Shown here: piece by piece, positions 1 through 12,235 of the stretch
Layout: the number at the start of each line of letters is the position of its first letter
Position numbering within the stretch: position 1 is the first letter of the stretch
Source of the DNA: Erythroxylum novogranatense
Taxonomy: Eukaryota > Streptophyta > Magnoliopsida > Malpighiales > Erythroxylaceae
Direction of reading: 5' to 3'
NCBI GenBank assembly: GCA_029891385.1
Contig: CM057235.1
Span: forward strand, 10,411,001-10,475,000
DNA: 64,000 nucleotides
The notes under the pieces: model-generated
Seen by the model: only the letters and a program-made list of their open reading frames with translations
Told to the model about the DNA's origin: nothing
Database searches by the model: none
Position numbers and translations under genes: made by a program

Positions 1-68
1 AATGATTCATATGAAGAAACGGGCATGTTAATGACTAATGAGTTTCTTGTTTGGGACATAAAACTGAC

Positions 69-1758
69 CTAAAAATTGATTTGCATCGTCAAATTGAAGA
101 GTCCTATCATCTTGGAGGCAATGATAGGTGAATGAGTTCTTGTATAGATTTTGGCAAGCCGGTACTGTCTGCATAAAGAAAAAATAAGCTATGTGTGAGT
201 ATATGGCAAATGCTAATCAATAAGCAAACGTTTCATTGCATAAAACTTAATAGGCATGGAAATGAATTACAATGGATGAACATCATAAAGGGCAAAACAA
301 TGAGGAAATATTTCACATTGAAGGCACTAGAACGAGTGGCAATATGATGTAATTTGTTCCTTCCTTTCCAAACTTGTTCCTTTCACCAATATGTGACTAA
401 TATCAATTCTAGTGAATCCAAGAGTGTTACCATTGAAACCAAATGAAAGCAATAGTTGCTTCACCTGACATGTAAACTGTGCATTAGAACTAATTCACAA
501 CCTAAGACGGCTTACACTATGTTCTACATATGAATGTTTATCACAGTAAAGAAAATTTAGTAGTGCAATAAATCAAGTGGAACTTGATGCAACATTTTTT
601 ATCTAGTATAAACGTAGCCATTTCCTTTTCTTAAGAAATACAGTGCAAGTTTTGACTAAAACCAACAACCTCACCTAAGCATAAAAACATTCAAACATAA
701 TTTCGAAATATAAATGGAATTGCACACATTTAAATATCCATATTGCACCAAAGCTTTCATCCTAACAAATTTCGAAAAACAAAAGATTCAATAATGTGAT
801 TAGACCAATAGTCAAACAAGTTCACAGGTAACTAGATAGCATCTATTCAACCAATCATCCCATGGTGACATTGAGGTTAAAGATGACAATTACGTAGCTT
901 CCCGAATATTAGTGCCTGCAAAGGTCCCTACCGCCCAACAAATATAGAAAGTCTTCTTGAAAATTAGCAATTCAGCATTCATCAGCCAATCCAATCTTGG
1001 TGCATAAAGCATCAACTGATTGTTTATGGGTGTTATCCAATACAATGATCTTCGGTGCCCATCACCAGTTGCCTAAATGGCATTCTCATCCATCATCGGC
1101 AAGCAATGCAATCGTTGACTCTTCTTCAATCTATTAATCTCATTCAGAGTTAGTTTATCCAAACATTGAAAGGCTCAAGATTCCAACTACTCATCCTCAA
1201 TCACAATTTCTACAGCAGCAGACCACTTGATCGATCTACCCTCTAAATCGTTGTTTCCACAGTACAACGGTTCCCCTGAAATAAAAAAACACTGACCCTA
1301 TCTTCTCCCGACACAAGAACTAAGTTTAAATCACTTAACCATCATCAGATAAACAAACACAGAAATATTCCTGTAACCAAAAAAACTTCCAACCACCTAA
1401 ATATGCACTAAATGAATCCCATCACCGGACCACAAATTCAACGTACATAACGACCAACTCATACAACGATGACACCAAACTAAGCAAAAGTATAGAAAAC
1501 GATAAAGCAAAGAGTTTTTACATTGAGAACGCGAGAAATCCCCTGCGCCTTGAGTAACTCAGAACGGGAAGCGTTGTCGTAGCTACCCAAGTAAAGGAAA
1601 TCTGGCAAGATCTCGGAAGGGAAGGCGCTGATATGGAGGGGAGATTTCTCGGCAGCGTCGGGCATACGGTGGCCGCAAATCCCACAAACCTCGCCTTCCT
1701 CGTACTTGTGGTAGTGCCCACATACTGCACATGGATTCTCTCTTTCTCTCTTCCTCAT
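69..1758 (-). CDS. IBR5: IBR5-type dual-specificity phosphatase, 5' part (exons 1-2; 3' end outside window)
   Basis: Coding exons read on the minus strand are 1522..1758 and 69..168. Exon 1 starts MRKRERENPCAVCGHYHKYE and holds four Cys-x2-Cys-type cysteines (a small zinc-ribbon-like N-terminus), then SEILPDFLYLGSYDNASRSE, the usual start of a DSP domain. The donor follows the Asn codon of SRVLN (AAT|GTAAAA). Exon 2 follows a TGCAG acceptor, continues in phase as TVPACQNLYKNSFTYH, and ends in phase 1 before GTCAGT. The gene closely resembles Arabidopsis IBR5, a MAPK phosphatase acting in auxin and abscisic acid responses. The exon with the catalytic HCxxxxxR loop would lie below position 1, so activity cannot be judged here. 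Intron 1 (169-1521) is about 1.35 kb with no other coding signal. Identity comes from recalled family sequence; family assignment is firm and orthology probable. Confidence 0.88.
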
Positions 1759-1848
1759 AATCCAAATATCAACGTTCGCTAATCAATCAACCACCAAACC
1801 AACCAAATCAGAGATGCCAAAAGCTTCGGTCTAAGCAAGGCCTCCAAA

Positions 1849-1856
1849 ATATATAT
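1849..1856 (-). promoter_or_regulatory. Possible TATA box of the IBR5-type gene
   Basis: A run reading ATATATAT on either strand lies about 90 bp upstream of the IBR5 start codon, so a transcription start near 1820 with a short leader would fit. The only support is motif and position; AT-rich runs are common in this window. Confidence 0.3.
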
Positions 1857-1859
1857 TAC

Positions 1860-3227
1860 AAAGAGGATGTTATTTGATGGTGAGAACAACGGAAAAAGTA
1901 GTTATCTTTATCCTTCAATTTGTATGTGACAAGGAACACAGGAGCAGAGCAGATACGAAGGCCTGAGGTTTGGGTATACAGAGAAGAAAGAAGAAGACAA
2001 CATTTTCACAAAACTAAAGTAACATGCGAGAGCATCTGAAAGAGTGGCGAAGGTGTTTTGTTTCGGATTAACGTAATAATAAAGTAATAATGAAATCTTG
2101 GGATTGACACGTGAGATGTACTGCTTCTTGTCCGCTTTCGTATGGTTCATCTCCGGATGATGCGAAAATTACAAGCCAATCCAATAATCATTGAAAAGAC
2201 GGATGAATTAGAGCAATCATGGCGTTACAAAGAAACTACTGCTCGTATTTATCAATAATGAAACGGATATTGGATGTTGATAGTGCTAAATTTGGTCGTG
2301 TCCTTAAAATTCAACATCTCTCAACATTCTTCACAAATTACCTAATATTTATAAGGATCCCTAGATAGAGAAATGTCACACATATGACCTTTGAAGTAGG
2401 ATATGATCATGCCTAGTGGATCAAAGGATAACATTTCATGTGTGTTTAATGTTATGAGTCAACTCTATAGGAGCATACTAAACTTGTCATAAAATAGTTC
2501 TTTGGGGCAACTTGTTATAGACAACATTAGGTTGCTTTTGTTGCAGCTTGCTTTCTCCCTTTTAGGCAAGTCCGAGCATAGCTTATGGCAATTACACCAA
2601 ATTATGATCAATGGGGCATGGCATGGCGCCCTTTTAATCTATTTGACTTAAGGATTCATACATAATAGTTGTTATTCCTTTGTTACTTGCATTCTTGGCT
2701 TTCTATTCATTTGATTCCTTGCTTGGGTACTAGGTGGTTGTAGCATCATGCTTTTTATTATATATTTTCACATATGATGTTCACAACTGAGAGTTTCTAA
2801 GTAAGAGTGTCTCTAATGTGTCCATAATTTTTTAGCACAACCTAAAACAAGTATGCCTATTATTAATGAGTAATACAATGGCAAGTAGAGTCTCAATACT
2901 ATGAAAAAGTAACAAGGATTCAAAAAATCATGTTTTTACTAACTAGTATAAATAATGGATAATGAAAATATTTTGATTGATTTTCAAATAATAAAATAGA
3001 AAATAAATCAAAACTAAATAATACCTAAGAGAATAAAAATAAAGCAAATAATTAAATACAGAGATCAACTAGAAACAAATGCATAGATAAGTGTTTCCTC
3101 TAATATCATCCTAGTTATCATGATCTAATTAATCTAGAACAAATATATTATCTAATTTCCTATACATTAAAATTGCATTCTCTTAAGTTACAAACATCTA
3201 CTCTTCGATTGGTCAACATATATCTTT
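1860..3227. other. Intergenic stretch without recognised features
   Basis: AT-rich sequence upstream of the IBR5-type gene. No open frame with family resemblance, terminal repeat or RNA gene was seen. The short open frames here (for example 80 codons at 1908-2150) have no recognisable motif. Confidence 0.5.
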
Positions 3228-4103
3228 TGTAGCACTCCACTCTCGAAAGATACGTACCCGACATCTTAATTGATGTCCGAATACATACCCCGTAAGGGTG
3301 GCATGCTAAAATAGTCAAACAATCAAAACTTGTTATAATTTTTTTTGGAACATCACACGCATATTTAGGAAATCAATAAACAAATTGGGCCAACTTTATT
3401 CATAAATATTTTCAATCACAAGTTTTACTACACTCATTGATAAATCTCATTTACAAACATTTCCAATTTGGAAAGTTTTTACAAAATAGAATTATTCAAA
3501 TAACCGAGGTACAATAATTGTAGAATACACAATTTGATACAAAAATAAAGAGATACAAATGCTGACGCGAACTGATCCCGACCTATATCTCTTACCCGAA
3601 TGCGGTGGCTTGACTCCAATTTGTCTAACTGCAGATCTTCTCTAAGCCTAAAAAATAATATTGCAATTTTGGTGAGTTTTGCGAACTCAATGAGGTTACC
3701 ATCTTTGATGGTTTACTCAATTCATATAACACATCATCATATGTAAACACATAATTCACATTATTTCATTTATTATGTAACACCACATATCACACTTTAA
3801 GCAGTCAAATCTATCATTTTAAACATGCACAACAATTGTAAATGCCATACACTTGAGACTCAATTTCATTTGTTACTTTGTTGTGATTGAGTGTCTTTTA
3901 CTAGCTCATATCCCTTGTGGATACCGAGCTTGTATCAGATAATGTCTCATATCCTTTAGTGGATATCAAGTTATGAGCTTTAAGTTGTTTCTTACTAGTG
4001 CCTCCGGTAACAACTGCCTTTATCTTTCATAATGAAATGTATCACATTCAGATATTTTCAAACATTTGTCAAATTTTAGTTTTACATTCAGAACATGGAT
4101 CCG

Positions 4104-4132
4104 TCATTTAACAATAATGTTGAGAGCACTTA
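4104..4132 (+). repeat. 29-bp direct repeat, copy 1
   Basis: A 29-bp string beginning TCATTTAACAATAATG is repeated exactly at 5139-5167, 1,035 bp away in the same orientation, within the degraded LTR. The surrounding sequence does not look duplicated. Confidence 0.8.
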
Positions 4133-5138
4133 TTTCTTCAAATTCACATTCAAGGAGCACTTCCAATATCTTATTCATGCATCAAACGCCTTGGATATTT
4201 AATGTCTGGGATCAACACAATCAAATTCACATTCATAAGATAATTTAGAACATAATTTAAAACAAACAATTAATTAAGTGTGGCCATCTAGGTTACTCAC
4301 ATTAGCTTCCAAGATCTGGAAACGTCTGGATGCGGATATTTTATCCTACATATCAACATTATGCAATACACACATTGCACACATATTATTAATTGCACAA
4401 TTACATAAACATTCAATTGTACACATATGTATATGTGTCATGTCTAATGCATGCTCAATTTGACTATTCCGAGTATGTTTCCTTAATCACGTCTCTTGAT
4501 CAATCAAATCTTATCATTTGTATGTACCTAAATTATTCTTAGGTTTACACCTCAAGAACACTTAGTTATTCTAATGCCATAATTCAATAACTAGTCATTT
4601 CAGTATATGCTCTCATAATATCAAATTCTCACTCACCTTTACTTAATACATATAGCTCATCTCTTCTAAATCACAAATACTATCATATGAACAACTCCAT
4701 TCCCATTATACTCATGCCTTTGGTACTTTGATATCAACAATTCGTTTACAAAGTTATAACATCACCAATTGATCATTCTAGCTTTTCTTAAATTTTCGGG
4801 TCAATTTTGCATGATCATTAAGAAAAGGAAAATGAAGTATTTTGGTAACACCTTCTTCTAAACAAATGTTCCTTTATGTTTTAAGTTTTTAATGAACTAA
4901 GGTTCATACAATTTGGTTTGATATTCTACAAGTTATACAAAAAATATTTCAGACTATACTCAAACTGCAACTATACTCAATACTCTACTTCAAGCCATAT
5001 TTCAAAATCCTTAGAAATAGATTTCAAATTCGATTTCTTCATGAAAATTGTAGCCATATGTCTCCAATTTAATCAAAACTTAAATCATCCCATTTGGATA
5101 GGCACATATTAAGTTATGGATAAAATATAGATGCTTAT

Positions 5139-5167
5139 TCATTTAACAATAATGTTGAGAGCACTTA
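5139..5167 (+). repeat. 29-bp direct repeat, copy 2
   Basis: Exact copy of 4104-4132. Exact identity inside otherwise eroded sequence points to a fairly recent local duplication or conversion. Confidence 0.8.
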
Positions 5168-5581
5168 AACTCATTAATCAATCATTATCAATCCTTTCCT
5201 AGTGAATTTAGATGGCCATGAAATTTGGTGGAGATGAGAGACAACATGTGAGGAGTTTGTGGTTCAAATTTCAAGTCAATCGAAGGTCCAGAGAAGAAGT
5301 TATAGTCAAAAGACTGAAGGATGTAATAATCCAATTCAGATGTCTACAGATCAAAATATGACTAAAATACAGATGCATGCCTAGTGGAAACATTACAGTT
5401 ATCATACTCCAGAAATTCTTCTTTCATTTTTTCCCCATATTTTTAACTCCTACATTTTACATCTAACACATCTTATGCATAAATAATCTTTTCTACTTTA
5501 TTTCCTCTTCATTCTCAACTCATTATCATTCATAGAAAATTTATAGTTCATGATTAATCATGAACACTAAAAACATAACAT

Positions 5582-5599
5582 ACACACACACACACACAC
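5582..5599 (+). repeat. (AC)9 microsatellite
   Basis: Nine perfect AC units just left of the LTR that begins at 5662. Confidence 0.95.
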
Positions 5600-5775
5600 C
5601 TTTATAATTAACTTTCTACACATGTTCAACTTCATTTCCACTTTCATTTCACTTCTAACTATGTTAGGCCCGAGTCCCGTTTCCTATCCTGAGGTGACCG
5701 TTCGGGGCCGTCGAGTAAGGATCGAGGGGAGGGTCGAAAACATTCAAATTTGGAGGATTAGCAGCGGAGAAAAAT

Positions 5776-5893
5776 GGCGGGTTCGTCGTCGCGGACGCCT
5801 CGCAAGAGAGGGTTCGTCACGACAGAACTTTGGCTTCGCCGTGGCGAATACTCATGGTGACGCCGCGACGACAGATTGGCTCGCCGCGACGAA
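5776..5893. repeat. Cluster of CGCCGCGGCGA-like palindromic words
   Basis: About six imperfect copies of a CG-rich word (TCGTCGCGG, TCGTCACGA, TCGCCGTGGCGA, CGCCGCGACGA, TCGCCGCGACGA) spaced roughly 20-30 bp apart, standing out from the AT-rich LTR around them. Confidence 0.75.
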
Positions 5894-7193
5894 CTCCCAA
5901 ATTTTCAAAACCCGACTCCCAACATTTAGCAATCTATACAAACACATGCACATTCATTTTAACTAAAAGTTAAACCCACTCATATACAAAAGGAATTTCA
6001 ATTCTTCATGTCATTACAATTTCAAAGAGATTGAACAAACTTTGCTAACATAACACCATACATATCAAAGCTTAAAACAAAATACATATGGATACTCAAT
6101 GTTGATATGCTTGAAAAGCTAACAAAAATCACTAACTTAATACAAAAGCTTCTAACTATCTTGGAGTTTTTGATGCCTTGCAAGGATCAACGATCTTCTC
6201 ATTCTACACCTGAGGAGTGGAAGGTAATGGGGTGAGTTGCGAAGCTCAATAACTTATACATTTATAGCCATTGGCAACGAGCCACACACTCAAGCATATA
6301 TATAAACATAAATATGTAGCAATTCAATATGTAACAATTTACTCACAATCTTATAGCTACCAAAATGTCATCACAGAAAATATGTCATGTAATTTCTTCT
6401 TCACAATATAACCATTAATTATGCATCATGCCTAACAAATCAATAATGAAATGCACAACAAATGGCTAGAGAGTTCTGTGAAACAAAACGAATAAATCGA
6501 AGTTTATACCTTGAACAAAACGAGTCCGATTTATCAGGATCTCGTGGCCTCAAGCGGGCAGCCGGGAGAAGACTATATGTCGACGTGCATGTGACTAACA
6601 AAACGTTCCTCTCTTGCTCAAACACAATCAAATGTCAATGCTTAACTCATTTCATACACATTCATACTTTTCATGCTCATCACGCTTCTTCATCTTTTCA
6701 TTCATACAAAATGCCATGATATTTTTCAAGGAAAAACATGATCACAATCACAATGCATTTTCAACAATTTCTATAATTCAAAACAAGCAATGTCACACAC
6801 ACATGCAAGCAAGCAAGACAATTTGCCCATACACAACAACTATAAATATATTACCCACCAAATATCGCTTGATAATCCAAGTTCAATGATGTCCTTCCTC
6901 TTGCGATTGGATTAGGTCTGCTTGGTTTCCTATAACAAACCAAGTTCCCATTCAAACAACATTCAAAGAAAATTCATAAAGCTTTGAAAATCAAAAGTGT
7001 TAACACTATAATCTATACTCGAATTCCATCCAAAATTTGAGATCTTTAGAGACTGACTCAAAACTTCCTTTCTTCATAAAACTTGTAGCTCTATGTCTCT
7101 AGTTTACAACTAATCAAAAATCACCTCATTTGGACATCTACAACAAAAGTTGTATCTAAAATACCAAAATCTGTCTGTGCAGGAAAAAAGGAT

Positions 7194-7264
7194 TTCGCCG
7201 CGGCAAACATGTTGGAGCTCGCCGCGACGAGGAAGCTGGCGCGACATGCGCATGACGTGCGAGC
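7194..7264. repeat. Second palindromic-word cluster in the same LTR
   Basis: Contains TCGCCGCGGCAAAC, TCGCCGCGACGA and related words in about 70 bp. Confidence 0.7.
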
Positions 7265-7913
7265 CCCAAAAACGTCCGAAACCTGTTTTCCCCACATTTT
7301 TCAACCATATACCTCCCATCTTTCAATTAATCTTCATCTTAACCCTAAACCATCATTCCTACTTCATTTCTAAACTCATTCCAACCCAAAATCAGTCACA
7401 AACACAATATAATCAAAAACACTAGAAGATTACAACATTTTCGTACACCATTCATTAACAACTCCCCACACACATTCAATCCCATTTTTCACTCATAACT
7501 ATCATTAAACAAGGTTCATTCATCCAATTAATGCTTATACTTACTTGGAGAAGCTTCAAATTCTTCAAATTCTCCAAAACCCTAGCTTGGCTTTCTTCTT
7601 TTCTTCTTTTCTCCTCGCACCCACGACACTTCTTCTCTTCCTAACAAGCCAACCATTTCTTCTTCTAATTACCCTCTTAATGATTGCAAAAGACCCTTAT
7701 GCCCTTCCACTTATGCCTTATAACTTAAAGGTTTAAGTGATCTACCAAAATTACCCCTCATGCATTCTTACTACATTTAATTACATCAATTCAAACAATA
7801 GTTCCTCCTAACATTGACATGCTAATTATTCCAAAATAATAAATCTAACTAGACCTCAAAATAAATTAAATCATGCTTAATAAAATAAAGTAATAAAATT
7901 TCGGTGTCCAACA

Positions 7914-7930
7914 TTTCTCTCCCCTTTAAA
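7914..7930 (-). promoter_or_regulatory. Polypurine tract of the chromovirus
   Basis: On the minus strand TTTAAAGGGGAGAGAAA lies immediately before the LTR start TGTTGG and just after the chromodomain frame. This is the expected plus-strand DNA priming site of an LTR retrotransposon. Confidence 0.85.
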
Positions 7931-10900
7931 GAATTTTGTTCTCAAAATTCTTACCTGATTCCACAAAGAAGTGTGGATACCTGTCCTTCATTGCTTCCAA
8001 AGACTCCCATGTAGCCTCCTCTGTCGAATGGTTTCTCTAAAGAACTTTGACTAACTGAACTATCGTGTTCCTAAGGACCTTGTCCTTGGTGTCCAAAATT
8101 TTCACTGGTTGCTCCTCATAAGTCAAATCCTCCTTTAACTGAACCTCTGAAGGTTGAACTATATGTGACGGATCAGATCAATACCTTCTTAACATCGATA
8201 AATGGAAGACATTGTGAATCTTAGACAATTCTGGTGGCAAGGCTAACTTATAGGCCAAAGGAACAATCTTCTCAATAATCTCATACGGGCCTATATACCT
8301 CGGACTAAGCTTACCCTTCTTACCAAATCTCAACACTCCCTTCCATGGAGAAGTTCTAAGAAACACTTTGTCTCCAACTTCAAATTCCATCTCTCTTCTA
8401 TGTGCATCCTCATAACTCTTCATTCTGTCTTGAGCTGCTTTAATTCTCTGCTTCACCAATTTGATCTTATCAACTGTAACTTGCACTAACTCAGGCCCTA
8501 CAAGTCTCCTTTCACCCTCCTCATCCCAACAAATAGGAGTTTTGCACCTCCTACCATACAAAGCTTCATAAGGTTCCATTTGAATTCCCGAGTGATAGGA
8601 ATTGTTATAAGCAAACTCAATTAAAGGCAAATGATCATCCCATGAACCTTTAAAATCCATAACACAAGCTCTCAACATTGCCTCCAGAGTCCGTATTGTT
8701 CTCTCTGATTGTCCATCAGTTTGTGGATGGAAAGCCGTACTAAAGTGCAACTTAATTCCCAAAGTCTCCTGTAAGCTTTCCCAAAACCTAGAGGTGAACT
8801 TCGGATCTCTATCAGAAACTATAGAACTCGGAATCCCATGAAGCCTGACTATTGGCAAGAAATGTGCTGACTTGGTTAGCCTATCCACAATCACCCAAAT
8901 TGCATCGTGTTTCCTGTGGGCTCTGGGCAACCCCATCAAGAAATCCATCGTGATCTTTTTCCACTTTCATTAAGGAATAGACAAAGGATTAAGCTTGCCT
9001 GAAGGTGCCTGGTGCTCAGACTTGACTTGCTGACACACTAAGCATCTACTAACATACTATGCAATATCCTTCTTCATTCCTTTCCACCAAAAGTGTTCTT
9101 TCAAATCTCTATACATTCTCGTACTCCCCGGATGCATTGCATAGGGAGCATTGTGCGCTTCATCCAATATCTCATCTTTCAAATCTAATGAGTCCGGGAC
9201 ACATAATCTGTTTCCTACCACCATCAGTCCATCTTCTCTTATCTCAATTTCCGAAGGTTTACCCTTTTTAATCTCTTCTCTAAGCCTGCTCAAATGTTCA
9301 TCCTGTTCCTGCAATTCTTTAATCTTCTCATTTAACACTGGCCTTACCCTAAAGTTAGCCAATAAGCTCCCAAATTCATATTGCCTCAAAGTAACCCGAA
9401 GTTTGGCTAATTCCTTCAACAAAGGAACATATACTGTCTCCACTTGTGCCATGGTCGATTTTCTACTCAGTGCATGCGCTACTACATTAGCTTTCCCCGG
9501 ATGGTAGTCTATCATCAAATCATAATCTTTCAGCAGTTCCAACCATCTCCTCTGTCTCAGATTCAACTCTTTCTGGCTCATTAGATACTTGAGATTTTTG
9601 TGATTTGTAAACACCCTAATAGTGACTCTATATAAGTAGTGTCTCCATATTTTCAATGCAAGGATTATAGCAGCTAATTCCAAATCATGCGTAGGATAAT
9701 TCATCTCATAAGACTTTAATTGCCTAGAAGCATAAGCAATGACTCTATCTCCTTGCATCAATACACAGCCCAATCATTTCCTTAAGGCATCACTATAGAC
9801 TGTATACCCATTGCTACCTGAAGGCAAAGTCAAGATCGGTGCAGTTGTGAGCCTATTCTTCAATTCCTCAAAATTGCTCTGACACTCCTCTGTCTACACA
9901 ATCTTCTGATTCTTTCTTGTCAATTTGGTAAGTGGAGCTGCTATTATGGAAAAGCCCTTCACAAACCTCTGACAGTATCCAGCTAAACCCAAGAAACTCC
10001 TTACTTCTTCTATGTTCTTAGGTGCTTCCCATTTCACCACGTCTTCTATTTTCCTTGGATCTATATGCACTCCTTGTTCTGAGATCACGTGTCCGAGGAA
10101 TGCTACTTCCCTTAGCCAAAATTCGCATTTGTCGAATTTGGCATACAACTCATTTTTTCTCAATGTCTCTAAGGCAATCCTCAAATGCTCTTCATGCTCC
10201 TTATCACTCTTGGAATAAATCAAGATATCATCAATAAAGAAAATGATAAATTGGTCCAAGAAAGGCTTAAAGACTCGATTCATCAAGTCCATAAAGGCTG
10301 CAGGGGCATTTGTCAATCCGAAGGGCATAACTAAAAACTCAAAATGCCCATACTGTGTTCTGAAAGCAGTCTTTGGCACATCAGATTCCTTTATCCTCAA
10401 CTTGTGATAACTTGATCTCAAGTCTATCTTGAAGAAGACTTTTGCCCCTTGCAATTGATCAAACAAATCATCTATGCATGGGAGCAGATATCTGTTCTTG
10501 ACAGTGACCTGATTAAGCTTCCTATAGTCCACACACATCCTCAACGACCCATCTTTCTTCTTCACAAAAAGGATCGGAGCACCCCAAGGTGAAGAGCTCG
10601 ACCTTATGTACCATTTCTCCAACAACTCTTCCAATTGCACCTTAACCTCCTTCAATTCTGCCGGAGCCATTCGGTAAGGCGGAATTGAGATCGATGCAGT
10701 ACCTGAAAGAAGCTCAATGAAAAACTCAATTTTTCTAGGTGGCAGTAGTCCTGGTAATTCCTCGGGAAAGACATCCAAGAATTCCATTACTACTGGAATA
10801 TCTTCTAGCTTTCCTTTAACTGCCCTTGTGTCTACCACATAGGCTAAAAATGCCTCACATCCCTTCCTCATCATCTTCTCTGCTGCCAGAGTTGAAACAA

Positions 10901-11279
10901 TTATGGGCAGGCTTGCTTTTCTATCTCCTATAAATACCACTCTTTTGTCGTTATCCAATTCGAACTCTACTGTCTTCTGTTTACAATCCAGACGGGCATT
11001 GCACTTCTCTAATGTGTCCATACCCAAAATCATATCCAATCCTCCCATTTTCAATGGCATTAAGTCTACCACCAAGAGTCCCCCACCAATACATATCTCA
11101 CACTCTCTATACACTTGACTGATAATAATATACTGGTCGAGTGGAGTACTCACCATTAGCGGAGTATCCAATGGGCTCAAATCTCTACCATGCATAGATC
11201 TACCCGACGAAACAAATGAATGGGTAGACCCCAGATCAATTAAAACAATAATATCAACATCAAATAATTTAATCATACC
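7926..11279 (-). pseudogene. Ty3/gypsy chromovirus pol pseudogene (PR-RT-RH-INT-chromodomain)
   Basis: Domains in order on the minus strand: protease with [12 protein letters not shown] (about 11.2 kb; the usual D-S/T-G is changed to DLG); reverse transcriptase with [20 protein letters not shown] and FIDDILIYS (about 10.7-9.9 kb); RNase H with [20 protein letters not shown] (9.77-9.4 kb); integrase zinc region and DDE core with SDRDPKFTS and [11 protein letters not shown] (9.1-8.2 kb); and a chromodomain-like tail ending about 7926. In-frame stops occur at the RT/RNase H junction (9894 and about 9772), in the zinc region (about 9055), in a TAA TGA pair (about 8964), after LRRY (8178) and in the tail (about 8040). 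About 15 residues are missing between HFLP and IVRLHG. Gag is absent, because the protease runs straight into LTR sequence at 11280. [10 protein letters not shown] and the C-terminal chromodomain point to the Tekay/Del clade. The element is dead. Confidence 0.93.
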
Positions 11280-12235
11280 TATTGGACCCCGTTTCTGGAG
11301 CCCAACATCGGACATGGAAGTGTGGTGCTTGATGCGTGAGGGGAGCCCTTGGAGTTGAAACATATAAATTAAAAGAAGGAAGGACTCCCTCGGAAACACA
11401 AGGGGGCGTCGCTGCGGTGTGTGATATCTTGCCGCGGCGAACCCTCTCGGCTAACTACACCGCGGCGAGCAATAAGGTAATCGCTGAGGCGAACAAAGGG
11501 TTCTCGCCGCGGCGAGCGAAGCAGCCCTCGCCACGGCGAGCATGCAGCCTCGTCGCGGCGACCGCCTCCTTCGGCCCACAGTGAATAAACCTAAAACTTT
11601 CTCTTATTTTATTAAAAACAACCCATCCCAAAACTCAACAAGATACAACCAAGCAACTTCTAAATGATTCAATGCGAAAGATCAACATCATATCTCATTA
11701 ATATCCAAAAGATTAGTTTTACAAAGCTTTAATAACATTTCAAACCAAATTACAACTTTGGAGTTCAAGAGTCAAAAGAAATACAAAATACCCTTGAACC
11801 AATAAAACTTGAAATGTAACTAAAGCCTTGACTTCCAAAAATACATCTTGAAAATACACAAACATAATAAATCGGAGTGTTGCCTTAATGTAACTCATTG
11901 TCGTGGTACACTTTGAAATCATAGCAATTAAGCATGCAAAAATCATCATCTCGAAATGCTTGATTTATAAACAATTCATGAGTAGAATTCAAAACATGAA
12001 TGCATGAAACATGATAACAAATCATAAATACATAAGCATAGCATAATAGTTTGGGTTAGTCCGGGTTCATGACGCACTACACATTCCCATCAAAATGGTC
12101 CTGTGTAGTCGTAGTTTCTTGAGGGAGTCCTTGTGGGGAGCTCCGTGCCACTAACAGGCAGGCGAGAGAAGCCTTTTCATGGGTCAACGTGCACGTGACG
12201 GTTCTTGAGGGACTACCACAAACCCACATAACATT
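11280..12235 (-). repeat. Truncated 5' LTR remnant fused to pol
   Basis: On the minus strand this segment ends GGCTCCAGAAACGGGGTCC then AATA, matching the terminal CTCCAAAAACG(A/G)GGTCCAACA of the solo LTR at 33556-36112 rather than the GGGCCTAACA end of this element's own 3' LTR. It carries a CTCGCCTGCCTGTTAGTGGC block (about 12150) of the kind seen in the other LTRs, and a palindromic-word cluster at 11405-11565. Its outer part is missing; LINE sequence begins near 12236. No primer-binding site or gag lies between it and the protease. Confidence 0.65.
11405..11565. repeat. Cluster of TCGCCGCGGCGA palindromic words
   Basis: About seven copies (for example TGCCGCGGCGAAC, CACCGCGGCGAGC, TCGCCGCGGCGAGC, TCGCCACGGCGAGC, TCGTCGCGGCGACC) at 20-35 bp spacing in a GC-rich island. 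They open false reading frames on the plus strand. Confidence 0.8.

Larger units (their letters stand above)
3228..5661 (-). repeat. Degraded gypsy LTR-like sequence
   Basis: Read on the minus strand, the last part (3306 down to 3240) carries GCATGCCACCCT followed by ATGTCGGGT. The same words occur in the same order near the end of the LTR at 52.1-55.0 kb (54897-54945). Further in, GTTCGCAAAACTCA is followed by a TTTTTTAG acceptor-like site (3648) and GGTCGGGATC, again matching 54507-54620. The likely end is TGTAGCAC (plus strand) at 3228. The other end is lost or interrupted by the 3' LTR that starts at 5662. No coding sequence was found. Confidence 0.55.
5662..7913 (-). repeat. 3' LTR of chromovirus (Tekay/Del-like)
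   Basis: On the minus strand this LTR begins TGTTGGACACCG at 7913, directly after a polypurine tract and the pol pseudogene, and ends GGGCCTAACA at 5662. It contains two clusters of TCGCCGCGGCGA-like words (7194-7264 and 5776-5893), a GGCTGCCCGCTTGAGG block near 6545 shared with the other LTRs, and a block near 6150-6230 homologous to 34850-34950 of the plus-strand solo LTR (both contain CCTTGCAAGGCATC). A donor-like site (CCAA|GTAAGT, 7544) and an acceptor-like site (CTCAG|GTG, 6210) occupy the same relative places as in two other LTRs. The flanking AACTA at 5657-5661 could be a target duplication, but no partner was seen. Confidence 0.8.

Noticed and set aside
5622..5966. 114-codon plus-strand ORF with arginine-rich sequence
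   Set aside because: It is made by the CG-rich palindromic-word cluster within the 3' LTR; no family resemblance, and the same words open false frames at 11336-11584 and 52908-53261.
9059..9507. Plus-strand ORFs of 70 and 118 codons
   Set aside because: Antisense of the RNase H and integrase part of the minus-strand pol pseudogene.
11405..11565. Palindromic repeat array resembling a CRISPR
   Set aside because: The repeats are only about 12 bp, imperfect and irregularly spaced, and the genome is a plant nuclear one; they belong to LTR sequence.
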